From: Chloroflexota bacterium
Lineage (GTDB): Bacteria; Chloroflexota; UBA11872
Direction of reading: 5' to 3'
DNA length: 64,000 nt
Assembly (NCBI GenBank): GCA_022824495.1
Contig: JAJDZU010000006.1
Coordinates: forward strand, 1-64,000
The notes under the pieces were generated by a model. The model made no database searches. It was not told where the DNA came from and saw nothing but the letters and a program-made list of their open reading frames with translations. Below are positions 29,151 through 37,321 of this stretch, piece by piece. The translations under genes were made by a program, and so were the position numbers. Numbering within the stretch: the stretch's first letter is position 1; each line of letters starts with the position of its first letter.

Positions 29151-29693
29151 CTACCGTCCGAGCAGCGTAACGTCGAATTCTTCTTCCGCTTCGTCCGCTT
29201 CGTCCGCTTCGTCGTCAGCCGCCGGTTCGGGCTCCTCTTCCTGTTCCACGACGTCCAGCATCACCGAGGCCTCCAGACCGGCGGCCAGGCGAACCGGAAC
29301 AAGGTAGCGACCGAGCGAGCGGATGGGACTGTCGATCTGGATGAGGTGCCGGTCTACTTCCGCACCGTGCTGTTCCACCAGGGCCGCGGCCACGTCGCGG
29401 TTGGTGATCTGACCGTGCATCCGGCCCTGCCCGCCAACCTGCACCTGAATCGTGAGCGTAACGCCCTGGATCATGTCCGCCAGGTGTTGGGCTTCGCGAC
29501 GTTCATTCTCTTCGCGACGGTCCTGGAGGTCCGCCTGGAACTGGGCGTCGTCCAGTCGCTGCCGGGAGGCGTGCACGGCCAGGCGGCGCGGCAGCAGGAA
29601 GTTGCGCGCGTAGCCGGCGGCCACCGACCGCACGTCGCCGATTTCGCCCAGGTTGGGCACGGTCTCAAGCAGAACTACCTGAACGTCAGCCAT
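29151..29693 (-). CDS. rplI: 50S ribosomal protein bL9
   Basis: A 180-residue large-subunit protein that binds 23S rRNA near the L1 stalk. The N-terminal domain (MADVQVVLLETVPNLG...) holds the family signature 'VAAGYARNFLLPRRLA', followed by the long connecting helix rich in Glu/Arg/Gln and the C-terminal domain. About 30 acidic residues (EEEPEPAADDEADEADEAEE) are added at the end, making it longer than the common 148-150. ATG 29691-29693 is chosen over an upstream in-frame start since AAGGA precedes it at five bases. It follows rho by 39 bases in the same operon. Confidence 0.95.
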   Translation of the reverse strand: MADVQVVLLETVPNLGEIGDVRSVAAGYARNFLLPRRLAVHASRQRLDDAQFQADLQDRREENERREAQHLADMIQGVTLTIQVQVGGQGRMHGQITNRDVAAALVEQHGAEVDRHLIQIDSPIRSLGRYLVPVRLAAGLEASVMLDVVEQEEEPEPAADDEADEADEAEEEFDVTLLGR

Positions 29694-29732
29694 CGGTTCC
29701 TTGCTCCCAATTCGCACGGCCGCTGCGGGGCG

Positions 29733-31109
29733 TCACCGGGACGCATCACTCAGCGAGGCGAAGAACTCCTTGTTGGTGGCGGTTCGCTTCATACGGTCGA
29801 ACATGAGCTCCGTCGAGTCGTAGGCGTCGTGGGGGTCGAGGGCGTTGAGCATACGGCGCAACGTCCAGAAGTACTTGAGGCCCTCGGCATCCAGCATCAG
29901 TTCCACGCGCCGGGTGCCGGAGCTAAGCACGTTGACGGCGGGGAAGGTGCCGCGCTCGGCCAGGCGGCGATCAAGCATCAGTTCCCAGTTGCCGGTGCCC
30001 TTGAACTCCTCGTAGATCACCTCGTCCATGCGGCTGCCGGTCTCGATGAGGCATGAGGCGATAATGGTGAGACTGCCACCGCCATCGATGTTGCGGGCCG
30101 CGCCGAAGAAGCTCTTGGGGGGATACAGGGCCTGGGGCTCAATACCGCCGGAAAGGGTGCGGCCGCTGGACGGTTGCACCAGGTTGTAGGCGCGGACGAG
30201 ACGGGTGACGCTGTCCAGCAGGATCATCACATCCTCGCCGCTCTCGACCATGCGCTTGGCGCGGGCGGAGGTGAGCTCGGCAACGCGCGTATGGCTGTGG
30301 GGCTGCTCGTCGAAGGTGGAACTGATGACCTCAGCGCCTTCGACGCTGCGTTGCCAATCGGTGACTTCCTCGGGTCGCTCGCCGATCAACGCCACGATGA
30401 CGCGCACGTCGCTGTAGTTGTTCAGCACGGAGCGCGCCAGACGCTTCATGAGTTCTGTCTTGCCGGCCTTTGGCGGTGACAACACCAGGCCGCGCTGCCC
30501 GCGCCCGATGGGGGCAATGATGTCGACGATGCGGGAGGTGAGTTCCGTGGCGGAGTATTCGAGCACCAGCTGCTCGTTGGGAAAGATGGGGATCATGCGC
30601 TCGAACTGGGGTCGGGCGCGGGCCTTGTCCGGGGTCAGGCCGTTGACCGCCATGACGCGGACGAGGCCGTGGTAGCGGTCATGCTCGCGCGCCGGCCGCA
30701 CGTGGCCGCTGACGTGGTCGCCATTGCGCAGTGCAAAGCGGCGCACCTGAGCCTGCGAGACGTAAACGTCGTCAGGCCCGGCAAGCCATCCCAATTCGCG
30801 CCGAAGGAAGCCGTAGCCCTCGTCCATGAGCTCGAGGTTGCCCTCGAGGAAGATGGATCCGTCCTTCTCGGACCGGGCCTGGAGGACCATGTTGACCAGG
30901 GCGTCCTTGGTCAGATCGGCGGAGCCGTTGACGTCGACTTCGAGTTCGGTGGCCAGCGCCCGTAGCTCTTCCATGGGCTTGGCTTCCAGCTCAGCCAGTT
31001 CGCGGTCCGGGTCGGGCTGCAACTGGCGCGGACGACGCGGGCCGCGACGGCCACGACCGGAGCGACGCTGACGTCGATAGCCGCCGGAGCGTCCGCTGGG
31101 GTCAGACAT
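29733..31109 (-). CDS. rho: Transcription termination factor Rho
   Basis: A 458-residue RNA-dependent ATPase that ends transcription. A short Arg/Gly-rich N-terminal extension (residues 5-30) precedes the Rho N-terminal helices, the RNA-binding cold-shock-like domain ('LMDEGYGFLRRE', about 94-105) and the motor with Walker A 'PPKAGKTEL' (212-220), 'LIGERPEEVTDWQRSV' and the Q/R-loop region 'PPKSFFGAARNIDGGGSLTI' (positions about 348-367). ATG 31107-31109 is used because AAGGAGG lies six bases upstream; a longer frame to 31148 lacks support. It heads the rho-rplI unit, with a candidate promoter at 31319-31348. Confidence 0.96.
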   Translation of the reverse strand: MSDPSGRSGGYRRQRRSGRGRRGPRRPRQLQPDPDRELAELEAKPMEELRALATELEVDVNGSADLTKDALVNMVLQARSEKDGSIFLEGNLELMDEGYGFLRRELGWLAGPDDVYVSQAQVRRFALRNGDHVSGHVRPAREHDRYHGLVRVMAVNGLTPDKARARPQFERMIPIFPNEQLVLEYSATELTSRIVDIIAPIGRGQRGLVLSPPKAGKTELMKRLARSVLNNYSDVRVIVALIGERPEEVTDWQRSVEGAEVISSTFDEQPHSHTRVAELTSARAKRMVESGEDVMILLDSVTRLVRAYNLVQPSSGRTLSGGIEPQALYPPKSFFGAARNIDGGGSLTIIASCLIETGSRMDEVIYEEFKGTGNWELMLDRRLAERGTFPAVNVLSSGTRRVELMLDAEGLKYFWTLRRMLNALDPHDAYDSTELMFDRMKRTATNKEFFASLSDASR

Positions 31110-31318
31110 TCGGTCCTCCTTGGCGTCGCGCCGGACCTGCAAGCTCAACTGGAGGTCGCGGCCGGGACCGCAAAGTGTGCGAAATCACGGGCTGGTACTG
31201 AATTCGAGGCCCTGACATCGGGGCGTGCGAACCCACGCAGGAACAGAAAACAACCTGGTGGCTCGGAGAAATGACCGGCCGCTGGGCTAATGCCGTGCGG
31301 CCAACTGCCTACCTGAGA

Positions 31319-31348
31319 ACGCTAGCACCGGGAGAAATTGAGTGTCAA
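31319..31348 (-). promoter_or_regulatory. Candidate sigma-70-type promoter for rho, with a leader of about 200 nt
   Basis: On the minus strand a perfect -35 TTGACA (31348-31343) is separated by 18 bases from TAGCGT (31324-31319) as -10. Transcription would start near 31311, leaving about 200 untranslated bases before rho. Rho mRNAs in other bacteria often have leaders used for self-attenuation. The rest of the 31110-31538 gap (429 bases) holds no gene I can support; a short open frame at 31271-31537 on the plus strand has no homology or ribosome site. Confidence 0.5.
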
Positions 31349-31538
31349 GCGGGGCGACGCGTGGGCCACGGGTGTGGCACGCGCTGGTGCGCGACTCGGT
31401 TTCCCAGGGCCGGCGGCCCGGCACTCACCACGAAACTCGGATCAGCCCAGATACCAGTTGGCCTGCCAGCGAGGTCCGACACAAAGGACGTAGCGCCTTC
31501 GCCCGACACCAGACAGAACGAGCAGGTTTCAGCCTGAC

Positions 31539-32633
31539 TCAGGTGAATTTGCCGCGCGCGGAGATTGGCCAGATGTCCACAACGTCGTCGTCCTGGATGA
31601 CGTAGAGGGTGTCGTGCAGGTTAAAGGTGGTGCAGCCGTGCCAGGGGGCGACCTTGAGGCGGTCGCCCGGTTGCAGGTCGGGCGCCCCCTCGTGCAGGGC
31701 CAGGCTGCCGTGTTCCTCGGAGAGGCTGAGGAGTTCGATCCCCGGCGGGTCCTCGACCAGCGGCAGGCCGCCTGGCTCGAAGGCCATGGACTTGCGGCCG
31801 ATGTCAAGCACGGCCCGGCCCGGCGCCGGCGTGCTGACGACGCTGGACAGGATCCACATGGCCTGCTCGAACGCATGGCCGGCGTGCGGGCGAAAGCCGA
31901 CGTCCATGGTGACGTAGGTCCCGCACTGCAGCTCGGTCCAGCCGTCGATGGCGCTGGTGATGTCGAAGGTGTTGGTGCCGCCGCCGGTGACCTCGCGGAT
32001 TTCCAGGCCGGCGGCCTCGCAGGCGGCCTTGGTCTCGATGACGGCCGCCAGGGAGCTGTGGGCAGCAGCCGTACGGTCGTCACGGTCCACGATGCCGACG
32101 GCGTGCCCCTCGTAGCCCATCAGGCCCACGAGGTCCAAGCCTGGGGCAGCATCAATCTGCTTCGCCAGGGCCAGGGCGGGCTCGCCCGGCAGGACGCCGC
32201 AGCGGTTCATGCCGACTTCGATCTCGATGACGATGCCAAGGGTGACGCCGTTGGCAACGGCAGCTTCGGACAGCTGGCGCACGTTGCGCGCGTCGTCCAC
32301 CGCGACCGTGACGGCAGCTTGACGGGCGAGGTCACAGAGCCGCGCAATCTTGATGGGACCGACGACCTGGTTGGCGATCAGCACGTCGCCGACGCCGCCC
32401 GCCACCATGGCTTCCGCCTCGCCGACCTTGGCGCAGGTGACGCCGGGCGCCCCGGCCTCGATCTGCATGAGGGCGATGCCGGGCGTCTTGTGGTGCTTGA
32501 CATGGGGCCGCACGTGGACGCCCGTGCCCTCCAGGTGCCGCTCCATGGTCTGGATGTTGCGCCGCACCAGGTCGAGGTCGATCACCGCCGCCGGCGTGTC
32601 GATGTCGGCAAGCGTGCGGGGGATAGCGGACAT
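31539..32633 (-). CDS. DSD1/D-threonine aldolase-type PLP enzyme (alanine racemase fold)
   Basis: A 364-residue fold-type III PLP enzyme. The N-terminal barrel starts 'DIDTPAAVIDLDLVRRNI' and has 'VRPHVKHHKTP' (41-51), where Lys46 is the expected PLP lysine, as in D-threonine aldolases ('RPHxKxHK'). 'VTGGGTNTFD' binds the phosphate. The C-terminal beta domain contains 'PWHGCTTFNLHD' (His/Cys metal-site type found in the DSD1 family). It would cleave D-threonine/D-hydroxy amino acids to glycine and an aldehyde, or dehydrate D-serine. ATG 32631-32633 is the start; divergent from the DUF503 gene. Neighbouring alcohol and Ldh2 dehydrogenases fit a small-molecule catabolic locus. Confidence 0.88.
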   Translation of the reverse strand: MSAIPRTLADIDTPAAVIDLDLVRRNIQTMERHLEGTGVHVRPHVKHHKTPGIALMQIEAGAPGVTCAKVGEAEAMVAGGVGDVLIANQVVGPIKIARLCDLARQAAVTVAVDDARNVRQLSEAAVANGVTLGIVIEIEVGMNRCGVLPGEPALALAKQIDAAPGLDLVGLMGYEGHAVGIVDRDDRTAAAHSSLAAVIETKAACEAAGLEIREVTGGGTNTFDITSAIDGWTELQCGTYVTMDVGFRPHAGHAFEQAMWILSSVVSTPAPGRAVLDIGRKSMAFEPGGLPLVEDPPGIELLSLSEEHGSLALHEGAPDLQPGDRLKVAPWHGCTTFNLHDTLYVIQDDDVVDIWPISARGKFT

Positions 32634-32725
32634 TGATCAACTCCTCGAATTGCGAACCGGACGACGCTCGCCTGTCAGACTGGACCAGCCGCCGCCGGGC
32701 GGCAACCCCTCATGAGACGAAGGCC

Positions 32726-33016
32726 TTGCACGTAGGGACGCTGGAGGTGGGGCTGGCGGTTCACGCCGCGCAGTCGCTGAAGGACCGGCGGCGCTCGGTG
32801 GAGTCGCTGAAGCGCCGCATCCGCAACACGTTCAACGCCGCGGTGGCCGATCTCGAAGCAGATCCGGTGCCAGGACGAGCGCGCATTGGGGTTTCGTGCG
32901 TGTCAAACGATCCGCGGCGGCTGGACGCGCAGATGCGGGCGATCCTGGAGTTCATCGAGCGCGTGCACCTGGACCTGGAAGTGACCGACGACGCGATCGA
33001 GATCATTCACCTGTAA
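32726..33016 (+). CDS. DUF503 (YlxP-like) protein
   Basis: A 96-residue protein of the DUF503 family, small ferredoxin-like proteins linked to ribosome assembly by genome context elsewhere (near rbfA). The frame is recognised from 'HVGTLEVGLAVHAAQSLKDRRRSV' (position 2-25), 'SLKRRIRNTFNAAVAD' and the C-terminal 'LDLEVTDDAIEIIHL'. The start is uncertain: TTG 32726 gives the family N-terminus but GAAGG is only two bases away; the frame is open upstream to 32633. No translation genes are adjacent here. Confidence 0.82.
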   Translation: MHVGTLEVGLAVHAAQSLKDRRRSVESLKRRIRNTFNAAVADLEADPVPGRARIGVSCVSNDPRRLDAQMRAILEFIERVHLDLEVTDDAIEIIHL

Positions 33017-33128
33017 CGCGCAGCGCGGCTAGCGGCTAAACTGGACGCGGATACAGGCGGTGGTTCGGAGGTGAGACGGCGGCAATAGCCGCTCTGCCAG
33101 GCGACTGGCGGGGCTTGGAGGTTTGCCG

Positions 33129-33218
33129 TTGCCGCTTGAAGCGCTGCTGGGAATCGTAGCTTTTGCTGGTCTCTTCATGATGTGGGCCGTTATTCCGGCC
33201 CGCCTTCGGAAGCGATAG
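33129..33218 (+). CDS. Likely 29-residue single-pass membrane peptide
   Basis: TTG 33129 lies six bases after a perfect GGAGGT (33119-33124 region) and opens a frame of 29 codons ending TAG 33216-33218. The product is one hydrophobic helix followed by a basic tail: 'ALLGIVAFAGLFMMWAVIP' then 'ARLRKR', the layout of a small inner-membrane protein. An in-frame TTG two codons earlier overlaps the ribosome site. The strong ribosome site, positive-inside tail and low-GC codons (GTA, TTT, ATT) compared with the surrounding spacer support a real gene; no function can be named. The rest of 33017-33427 shows nothing else. Confidence 0.5.
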   Translation: MPLEALLGIVAFAGLFMMWAVIPARLRKR

Positions 33219-33427
33219 CCCAGGGTTCTTCCCCGACGAAGGCACCGCAATGTTGCGAGTTGGGCACAGTCAGCCCAAGCCTGCTCGATGACACCGAGCC
33301 TGGGACGCCGCCGGAGCACCCGAACCACCGCCTGCTCCGGAGCTTGAGTCCCCCGGCCGACCGTCGCCTGAGTCAGCGTGCGCTGCGTCCGTAAGCACGC
33401 CACCAGTTGCCACCGGGCCTCTGCAAT

Positions 33428-34600
33428 TCAGTCCGCGAAGATTCCCTCCAGCAATCTGGTGAGTTCGGCGGCGTTGGGTTGAACGGGGCTGTTTTGGACT
33501 ACGCGGGTGTTGGTGAGGGTGGCAGCGGCTACGTCGGGGAGCCAGGCACGCTCGACGCCGACCTCTTGGAGCCGCGTGGGCAGGCCGACCTGGTCCACCA
33601 GGCGCTCCATCACGGCCACGCCCGCCTGTGCTCGATCCGTTTCGTCCGCAATGTCAGCCGAAACGCCCAGCGGGTCCGCCAGTTCGGCCATCAGGGCTGG
33701 ACTGCGTTCGGCCGCCAGGCGCATGACGGGCAGCAGGCAGAGGGTGTTGGCGACGCCGTGGGGGATGCCGGCGCGGGCGCCGATGGCGTGGGCCAGGCCG
33801 TGGACCAGGATGACGCCGGCGTTGGCGAGGGTGTAGCCGGCCTGGAGGCAGGCGTAGGACATCTGGTCGCGGGCTACGCGGTCGGTCCCGTCGGCCACGG
33901 CGCGCGGCAGGAACTCCAGCGTGCGGCGTATGGCGTCGGCGGCGGGCTGGCGGGTGTGTTGGGTGGCGCGTTTGGTGATGAACGACTCGGCCGCGTGGCA
34001 GAAGGTGTCCATGCCGGTGGCCGCGGTGATGTGCGGCGGGACCGAGTCGGTGAGCGCCGGGTCGATCAGCGCGGTCTGCGGATAGATGTAGGGGCTGACC
34101 ACCGTCATCTTGTTGGAGCGGTCGGGCAGCACCATGACGGCGTTGCCGGTGACCTCCGAGGCGGTCCCGGCAGTGGTCGGAATGCTGATGGTGGGGACGC
34201 CGGGTTTGCGGACCACCTCGACGCCGATCCAGTCCTCGGCCCGGCCGCCGTTGGTGACGACGCAGGCGGCGATCTGGGAGGTGTCCATGGCGCTGCCGCC
34301 GCCCAGGCCCAGGACTACGGCGGGTTCGGTCTGGTGGATGGCTTCGGCGCAGGCGTCCACGCTGTCGGTGGGCGGTTCAGGTTCGACCTCGTACCAGACC
34401 TCGGCGTCAATGCCCGCACCTGCCAGCACGTCGGTTACGCGCTCCGCCACGCCGGCCTCCAGGAGGCCCCTGTCGGTGACGATCAGCACCGGGCCGTCGG
34501 CGATGCGGCGTACGTGCTCCGGTAGTTCGTCCAGGCAGCCGCGTCCGAATACGACGGTGGGGGTGGTGCGGTAGGTCCAGCGGTCGAGCAGGTTGGACAT
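33428..34600 (-). CDS. Iron-containing alcohol dehydrogenase (second copy)
   Basis: A 390-residue group III ADH. 'GLGGGSAMDTSQ' is the NAD-binding loop, 'IPTTAGTASEVTG' follows, and metal ligands are in 'MDTFCHAAESF' and 'HGLAHAIGARAGIPHGVANT' (four His in all with the Asp expected slightly upstream). Start ATG 34598-34600 gives MSNLLDRWTYRTTP, the family N-terminus; the frame extends further to 34684 without support and would overlap the divergent ldh gene. The 83-base divergent spacer with that gene suggests shared control. It is diverged from the copy at 25579-26760, so the two likely differ in substrate. Confidence 0.88.
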   Translation of the reverse strand: MSNLLDRWTYRTTPTVVFGRGCLDELPEHVRRIADGPVLIVTDRGLLEAGVAERVTDVLAGAGIDAEVWYEVEPEPPTDSVDACAEAIHQTEPAVVLGLGGGSAMDTSQIAACVVTNGGRAEDWIGVEVVRKPGVPTISIPTTAGTASEVTGNAVMVLPDRSNKMTVVSPYIYPQTALIDPALTDSVPPHITAATGMDTFCHAAESFITKRATQHTRQPAADAIRRTLEFLPRAVADGTDRVARDQMSYACLQAGYTLANAGVILVHGLAHAIGARAGIPHGVANTLCLLPVMRLAAERSPALMAELADPLGVSADIADETDRAQAGVAVMERLVDQVGLPTRLQEVGVERAWLPDVAAATLTNTRVVQNSPVQPNAAELTRLLEGIFAD

Positions 34601-34683
34601 GCGGTGAGTTTCCGTTGGGGGGCCGGTCATTATGTCGGCAAACGCCCTACCATGCCCTGGACCGCCGCCGGACGGATCCCCCA

Positions 34684-35724
34684 ATGATCGACCTCAGCAT
34701 CGACGGCGTCAGCGCCGCCAGCACTCGCATATTCATGGCCGCCGGGGTGCCCCGGGACATGGCCGAGCAGATCACAACCTGGCTGGTGAACTCCAACCTG
34801 TCGGGCCATCCCTCGCACGGGTTGCAGCGGGTGACGGAGTACGTGCGGCAGATCAAGGAAGGGCACATGGATCCGGCGGCACGGCCGCGGGTGCATGTTG
34901 AGACCGATACGACGGTGGTGCTGGATGGGCAGGCGGGGCTGGGACACTTCGCGGCCGACCAACTGACCCGTGAGCTGGCCGTCAAATGCCGCGAGTCGCA
35001 GATTGCGATGGGCGGGATTATCAACGGGCGGCACATCGGGCGGCTGGGCGAGTGGGGCGAGCTGGCGGCGGACCTGGGGGTGGTGCTGTACATGTCGCTG
35101 GGATCCGCGAGCGGCTGGATGACGTCGACGTTCGGGGCGGCCGAGGGGCGGCTGGGGACGAACCCGATTGCGTTCGGGGCGCCGGGGTTGGAGGGCGATT
35201 CGTTTGTGATGGATTTCGCCACCAGCGCCGCGGCGGAGGGCAAGGTGCGGGTGGCGCGCGATAGCGGGAAGTCGGTGCCGGAAGGGTGGATCCGCGACTC
35301 GGAGGGGCGACCGACCACGGACCCCAACGACTTCTACGACGGGGGGACGATGCTGACGTTCGGGGAGCACAAGGGGTCGGCGATCGCGATCATGACGACG
35401 CTGCTGTCGGCGGTGACGGCGAGCGCCGCGGAGGACATTGGCGAAGGGGCGTCGGTGTTTGCGTTTGCGATTGACGTGGATGCGTTCGGGCGCGGGGATG
35501 AGACGCGGAGGCTGATTCAGCATCAGCTGGAGCGGGTGCGATCGGCGGCGCCGGCGGAGGGGTTCAGCGACGTGCAGGTGCCGGGGGACTTCGAGCGGCG
35601 GTCCCGGGCGGCGCTGGGGGACGGGCCGCTGCAGCTGCCGGGGCCGACGTGGGATGGGTTCCTGGAGGCGGCGGAGCGAGTGGGGGTTGCGCGGTCGGAG
35701 ATTGAAGGGCTGGCGCTGGCGTAG
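34684..35724 (+). CDS. Ldh2/malate-sulfolactate-type dehydrogenase (first copy)
   Basis: A 346-residue NAD(P)-dependent 2-hydroxyacid dehydrogenase of the Ldh2/MDH2/ComC family, distinct from classical lactate dehydrogenases. Family marks: 'NSNLSGHPSHGLQRV' (His of the active site), 'NGRHIGRLGEWGELAA', 'GRLGTNPIAFGAPG', 'VMDFATSAAAEGKVRVAR' and 'TFGEHKGSA'. ATG 34684 gives MIDLSIDG. Divergent from the second iron ADH; it resembles the copy at 42071-43120. Substrates in this family include malate, ureidoglycolate, sulfolactate and 2,3-diketogulonate. Confidence 0.9.
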   Translation: MIDLSIDGVSAASTRIFMAAGVPRDMAEQITTWLVNSNLSGHPSHGLQRVTEYVRQIKEGHMDPAARPRVHVETDTTVVLDGQAGLGHFAADQLTRELAVKCRESQIAMGGIINGRHIGRLGEWGELAADLGVVLYMSLGSASGWMTSTFGAAEGRLGTNPIAFGAPGLEGDSFVMDFATSAAAEGKVRVARDSGKSVPEGWIRDSEGRPTTDPNDFYDGGTMLTFGEHKGSAIAIMTTLLSAVTASAAEDIGEGASVFAFAIDVDAFGRGDETRRLIQHQLERVRSAAPAEGFSDVQVPGDFERRSRAALGDGPLQLPGPTWDGFLEAAERVGVARSEIEGLALA

Positions 35725-35796
35725 CGCGGGCGTGGAAAGAGTGAGTTGAGAGTAGCGAGTGGTGAGAAGGGGAGCGGCAGGCTTCGGATCCACGAT

Positions 35797-36309
35797 GTGA
35801 AGTTGCGGGCGGGGTCGGTCAGGCTGCGGCCGCTTACCGAAGACGATTGGGAGTTGGTGGTGGGGTTGTGGAATGACCCGGAGGTTGCCTACTACTCAGA
35901 CGAGGAACCGAGGACGTATACGACCGAGCAGGTGCAGGGGATTGTGCGGGGGATTTCCTGGGCGGGGTTTTGTTTCGTTATCGAGTTTGAGGGAACGCCC
36001 GTGGGCGAGTGCTGGCTGCAGGAAATGAACGTGGAACGGGTTCTGCGGCGGTATCCGGGGCTGGACTGCCGGCGGATCGATATCGAGATTCAGAAGGATT
36101 TCTGGGACCGGGGGATCGGGTCGACGGCGATCGGGTTGCTGGTGGGGTTTGGGTTTGAAGCGGAAGGGGCGGATGGGATTTTTGCGGTGGATGTGGGGGA
36201 GGAGAACGGGCGGAGTTTGCGGGTGTTTGGGAAGAAGGGGTTTGAAGAGGATGGGGAGGGGGAGGGGAGATTTGATTTCGTGGTGTGGGCTGGGCGGGGA
36301 GGGAGCTAA
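35797..36309 (+). CDS. GNAT-family acetyltransferase
   Basis: About 170 residues. 'VRLRPLTEDDWELVVGLWNDPEV' is the usual N-terminus of the RimJ/AAC(6')-like group, 'IDIEIQKDFWDRGIGSTAIGLL' is the acetyl-CoA loop, and 'FAVDVGEENGRSLRVFGKKGF' is motif B. The start is not fixed: GTG 35797 is preferred because the frame upstream of it runs into the dispersed repeat AAAGAGTGAGTTGAGAG (35738-35756). The 3' half is extremely G-rich on the coding strand (runs such as GGGGGAGG), and the C-terminus 'WAGRGGS' runs into the same G-rich spacer, so the last residues may not be native. Confidence 0.78.
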   Translation: MKLRAGSVRLRPLTEDDWELVVGLWNDPEVAYYSDEEPRTYTTEQVQGIVRGISWAGFCFVIEFEGTPVGECWLQEMNVERVLRRYPGLDCRRIDIEIQKDFWDRGIGSTAIGLLVGFGFEAEGADGIFAVDVGEENGRSLRVFGKKGFEEDGEGEGRFDFVVWAGRGGS

Positions 36310-36704
36310 GAGGGGGTGGTTGGGAGTCTTTGGTCTGGTTGGGTTGCCAGGGGTGGCTTGGGTACCTGTTGGGTAGTTGGTTGCTACTGGGTCCCGGCCG
36401 GGGACGCCGGGATGGCGGAGGGGACGAAGACGGGCGGGTCGGGGACCGCGTCCCTACACAAGATCACCACGAACGGTTGGGGGGCTGGGGGTGGGTGCGC
36501 GGAAGAGGGCGGTTTGAGACCGGCCGGTACGCAAGATTGGGGAGGGCAACCAGGCAGACTGAATTGAGCCCGTCCCCCGAGGCGGGGACGTTCGGTGCTT
36601 GTGGCGTTGTTGTGTGCCCCGTGGGGGTGTTTCTACACTTTGGCAGGCAATGTTCCGGGGCCCGGGATGGGGCATCACCTGGGTCGGTGAGTACTGGAGT
36701 TCAC
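36310..36704. repeat. G-rich spacer with REP-like repeats and hairpins
   Basis: No gene is supported in these 395 bases. They hold a perfect 7-bp hairpin at 36571-36590 (CGTCCCC/GGGGACG), a phrase GACGGGCGGGTCGG (36429-36442) that recurs at 37232, and ATCACCACGAACGG (36463-36476), related to repeat phrases at 721 and 1013. The ribosome site GGAG (36695-36698) at the right end belongs to hicB. Confidence 0.65.
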
Positions 36705-36920
36705 GTGAAGGCGCCCACGGAGATCATTTTTGAGGTGACGGAAGCCGCGGAGGGCGGGTTTGACGCGCGGGCGCTTGGCTACAGCATTTTCACGCAGGGG
36801 GACGATTGGACCGACCTGAAAGCAATGGTGAGGGACGCCGTGACCTGCCACTTTGGCGAAACGGGCGAGGTGAGGGTCGTCCGGCTGCACTTCGTTAAGG
36901 ACGAAGCCATCGCCGTATGA
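36705..36920 (+). CDS. hicB: HicB-like antitoxin
   Basis: A 71-residue HicB-fold protein ('IIFEVTEAAEGGFDARALGYSI' at positions 6-27, then 'DLKAMVRDAVTCHF'), the short type often paired with HicA and without an added DNA-binding domain. GTG 36705 has GGAG six bases upstream. The longer open frame to 36285 lies in repeat DNA. The stop overlaps hicA's ATG by four bases, the standard arrangement in HicBA loci where the antitoxin comes first. It should bind and neutralise the HicA mRNA interferase. Confidence 0.82.
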   Translation: MKAPTEIIFEVTEAAEGGFDARALGYSIFTQGDDWTDLKAMVRDAVTCHFGETGEVRVVRLHFVKDEAIAV

Positions 36921-37132
36921 GGCTTCCCCGCGACATGTCGGGCGAAGACCTGGCCCGTCTGTTGCGTCGTCGCTATGGGTATGAACCGGTCCGGCAGCGA
37001 GGCAGCCACATGACGCTGACCAGAACCGACGGTGACGAGTCGCACAGCGTGACCGTTCCACGACATCGAGCTCTGCGCGTAGGCACGGCGGCACGGCCGC
37101 TTCGGCTGGCTCACCACGAATGGTTGGGCTAG
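36917..37132 (+). CDS. hicA: HicA-like toxin with an abnormal C-terminus
   Basis: A 71-residue mRNA interferase of the HicA family, whose double-stranded RNA-binding-like fold cuts mRNA during stress. 'MSGEDLARLLRRRYGYEPVRQRGSHMTL' begins at residue 7 and includes the catalytic His31 in 'RGSHM'. 'VPRHRALRVGT' (47-57) is also typical. After Thr57 the family usually continues with 'L..IL....' but here reads 'AARPLRLAHHEWLG'. The encoding bases 37097-37123 match a dispersed repeat phrase (CTTCG..TGGCTCACCACGAA.GG) seen at 704-735 and 1009-1028, so the natural 3' end appears replaced. Activity is therefore doubtful. Confidence 0.75.
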   Translation: MRLPRDMSGEDLARLLRRRYGYEPVRQRGSHMTLTRTDGDESHSVTVPRHRALRVGTAARPLRLAHHEWLG

Positions 37133-37176
37133 ACCTCAACGGGGCCCCCCAAACCGAGTGCCGCGGACGGCGTCTG

Positions 37177-37194
37177 CCTCTCCCCTTGGAGAGG
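37177..37194. repeat. CCTCTCC/GGAGAGG hairpin repeat
   Basis: CCTCTCC (37177-37183), loop CCTT, GGAGAGG (37188-37194), followed by GGAAAGAGCGGGG. It is one of at least four hairpins of this family in the window (889-911, 38871-38890, 43181-43200). The following GACGGGCGGGTCGG (37232-37245) is a second repeat phrase shared with 36429. Confidence 0.65.
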
Positions 37195-37321
37195 GGAAAG
37201 AGCGGGGATGGAGGGGAGAAGAAAAAGAGAAGACGGGCGGGTCGGAGACGCCGCCCCTGCGCGAGATTGGACGGGATGGCGGGAGTAGGCTGAGGGGGAT
37301 GAGGCCGGCGAGGTAGCGGTG

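Noticed and set aside
31271..31537. An 88-residue plus-strand frame in the rho/DSD1 gap
   Set aside because: No homology, no ribosome site, and it overlaps the rho promoter region in antisense.
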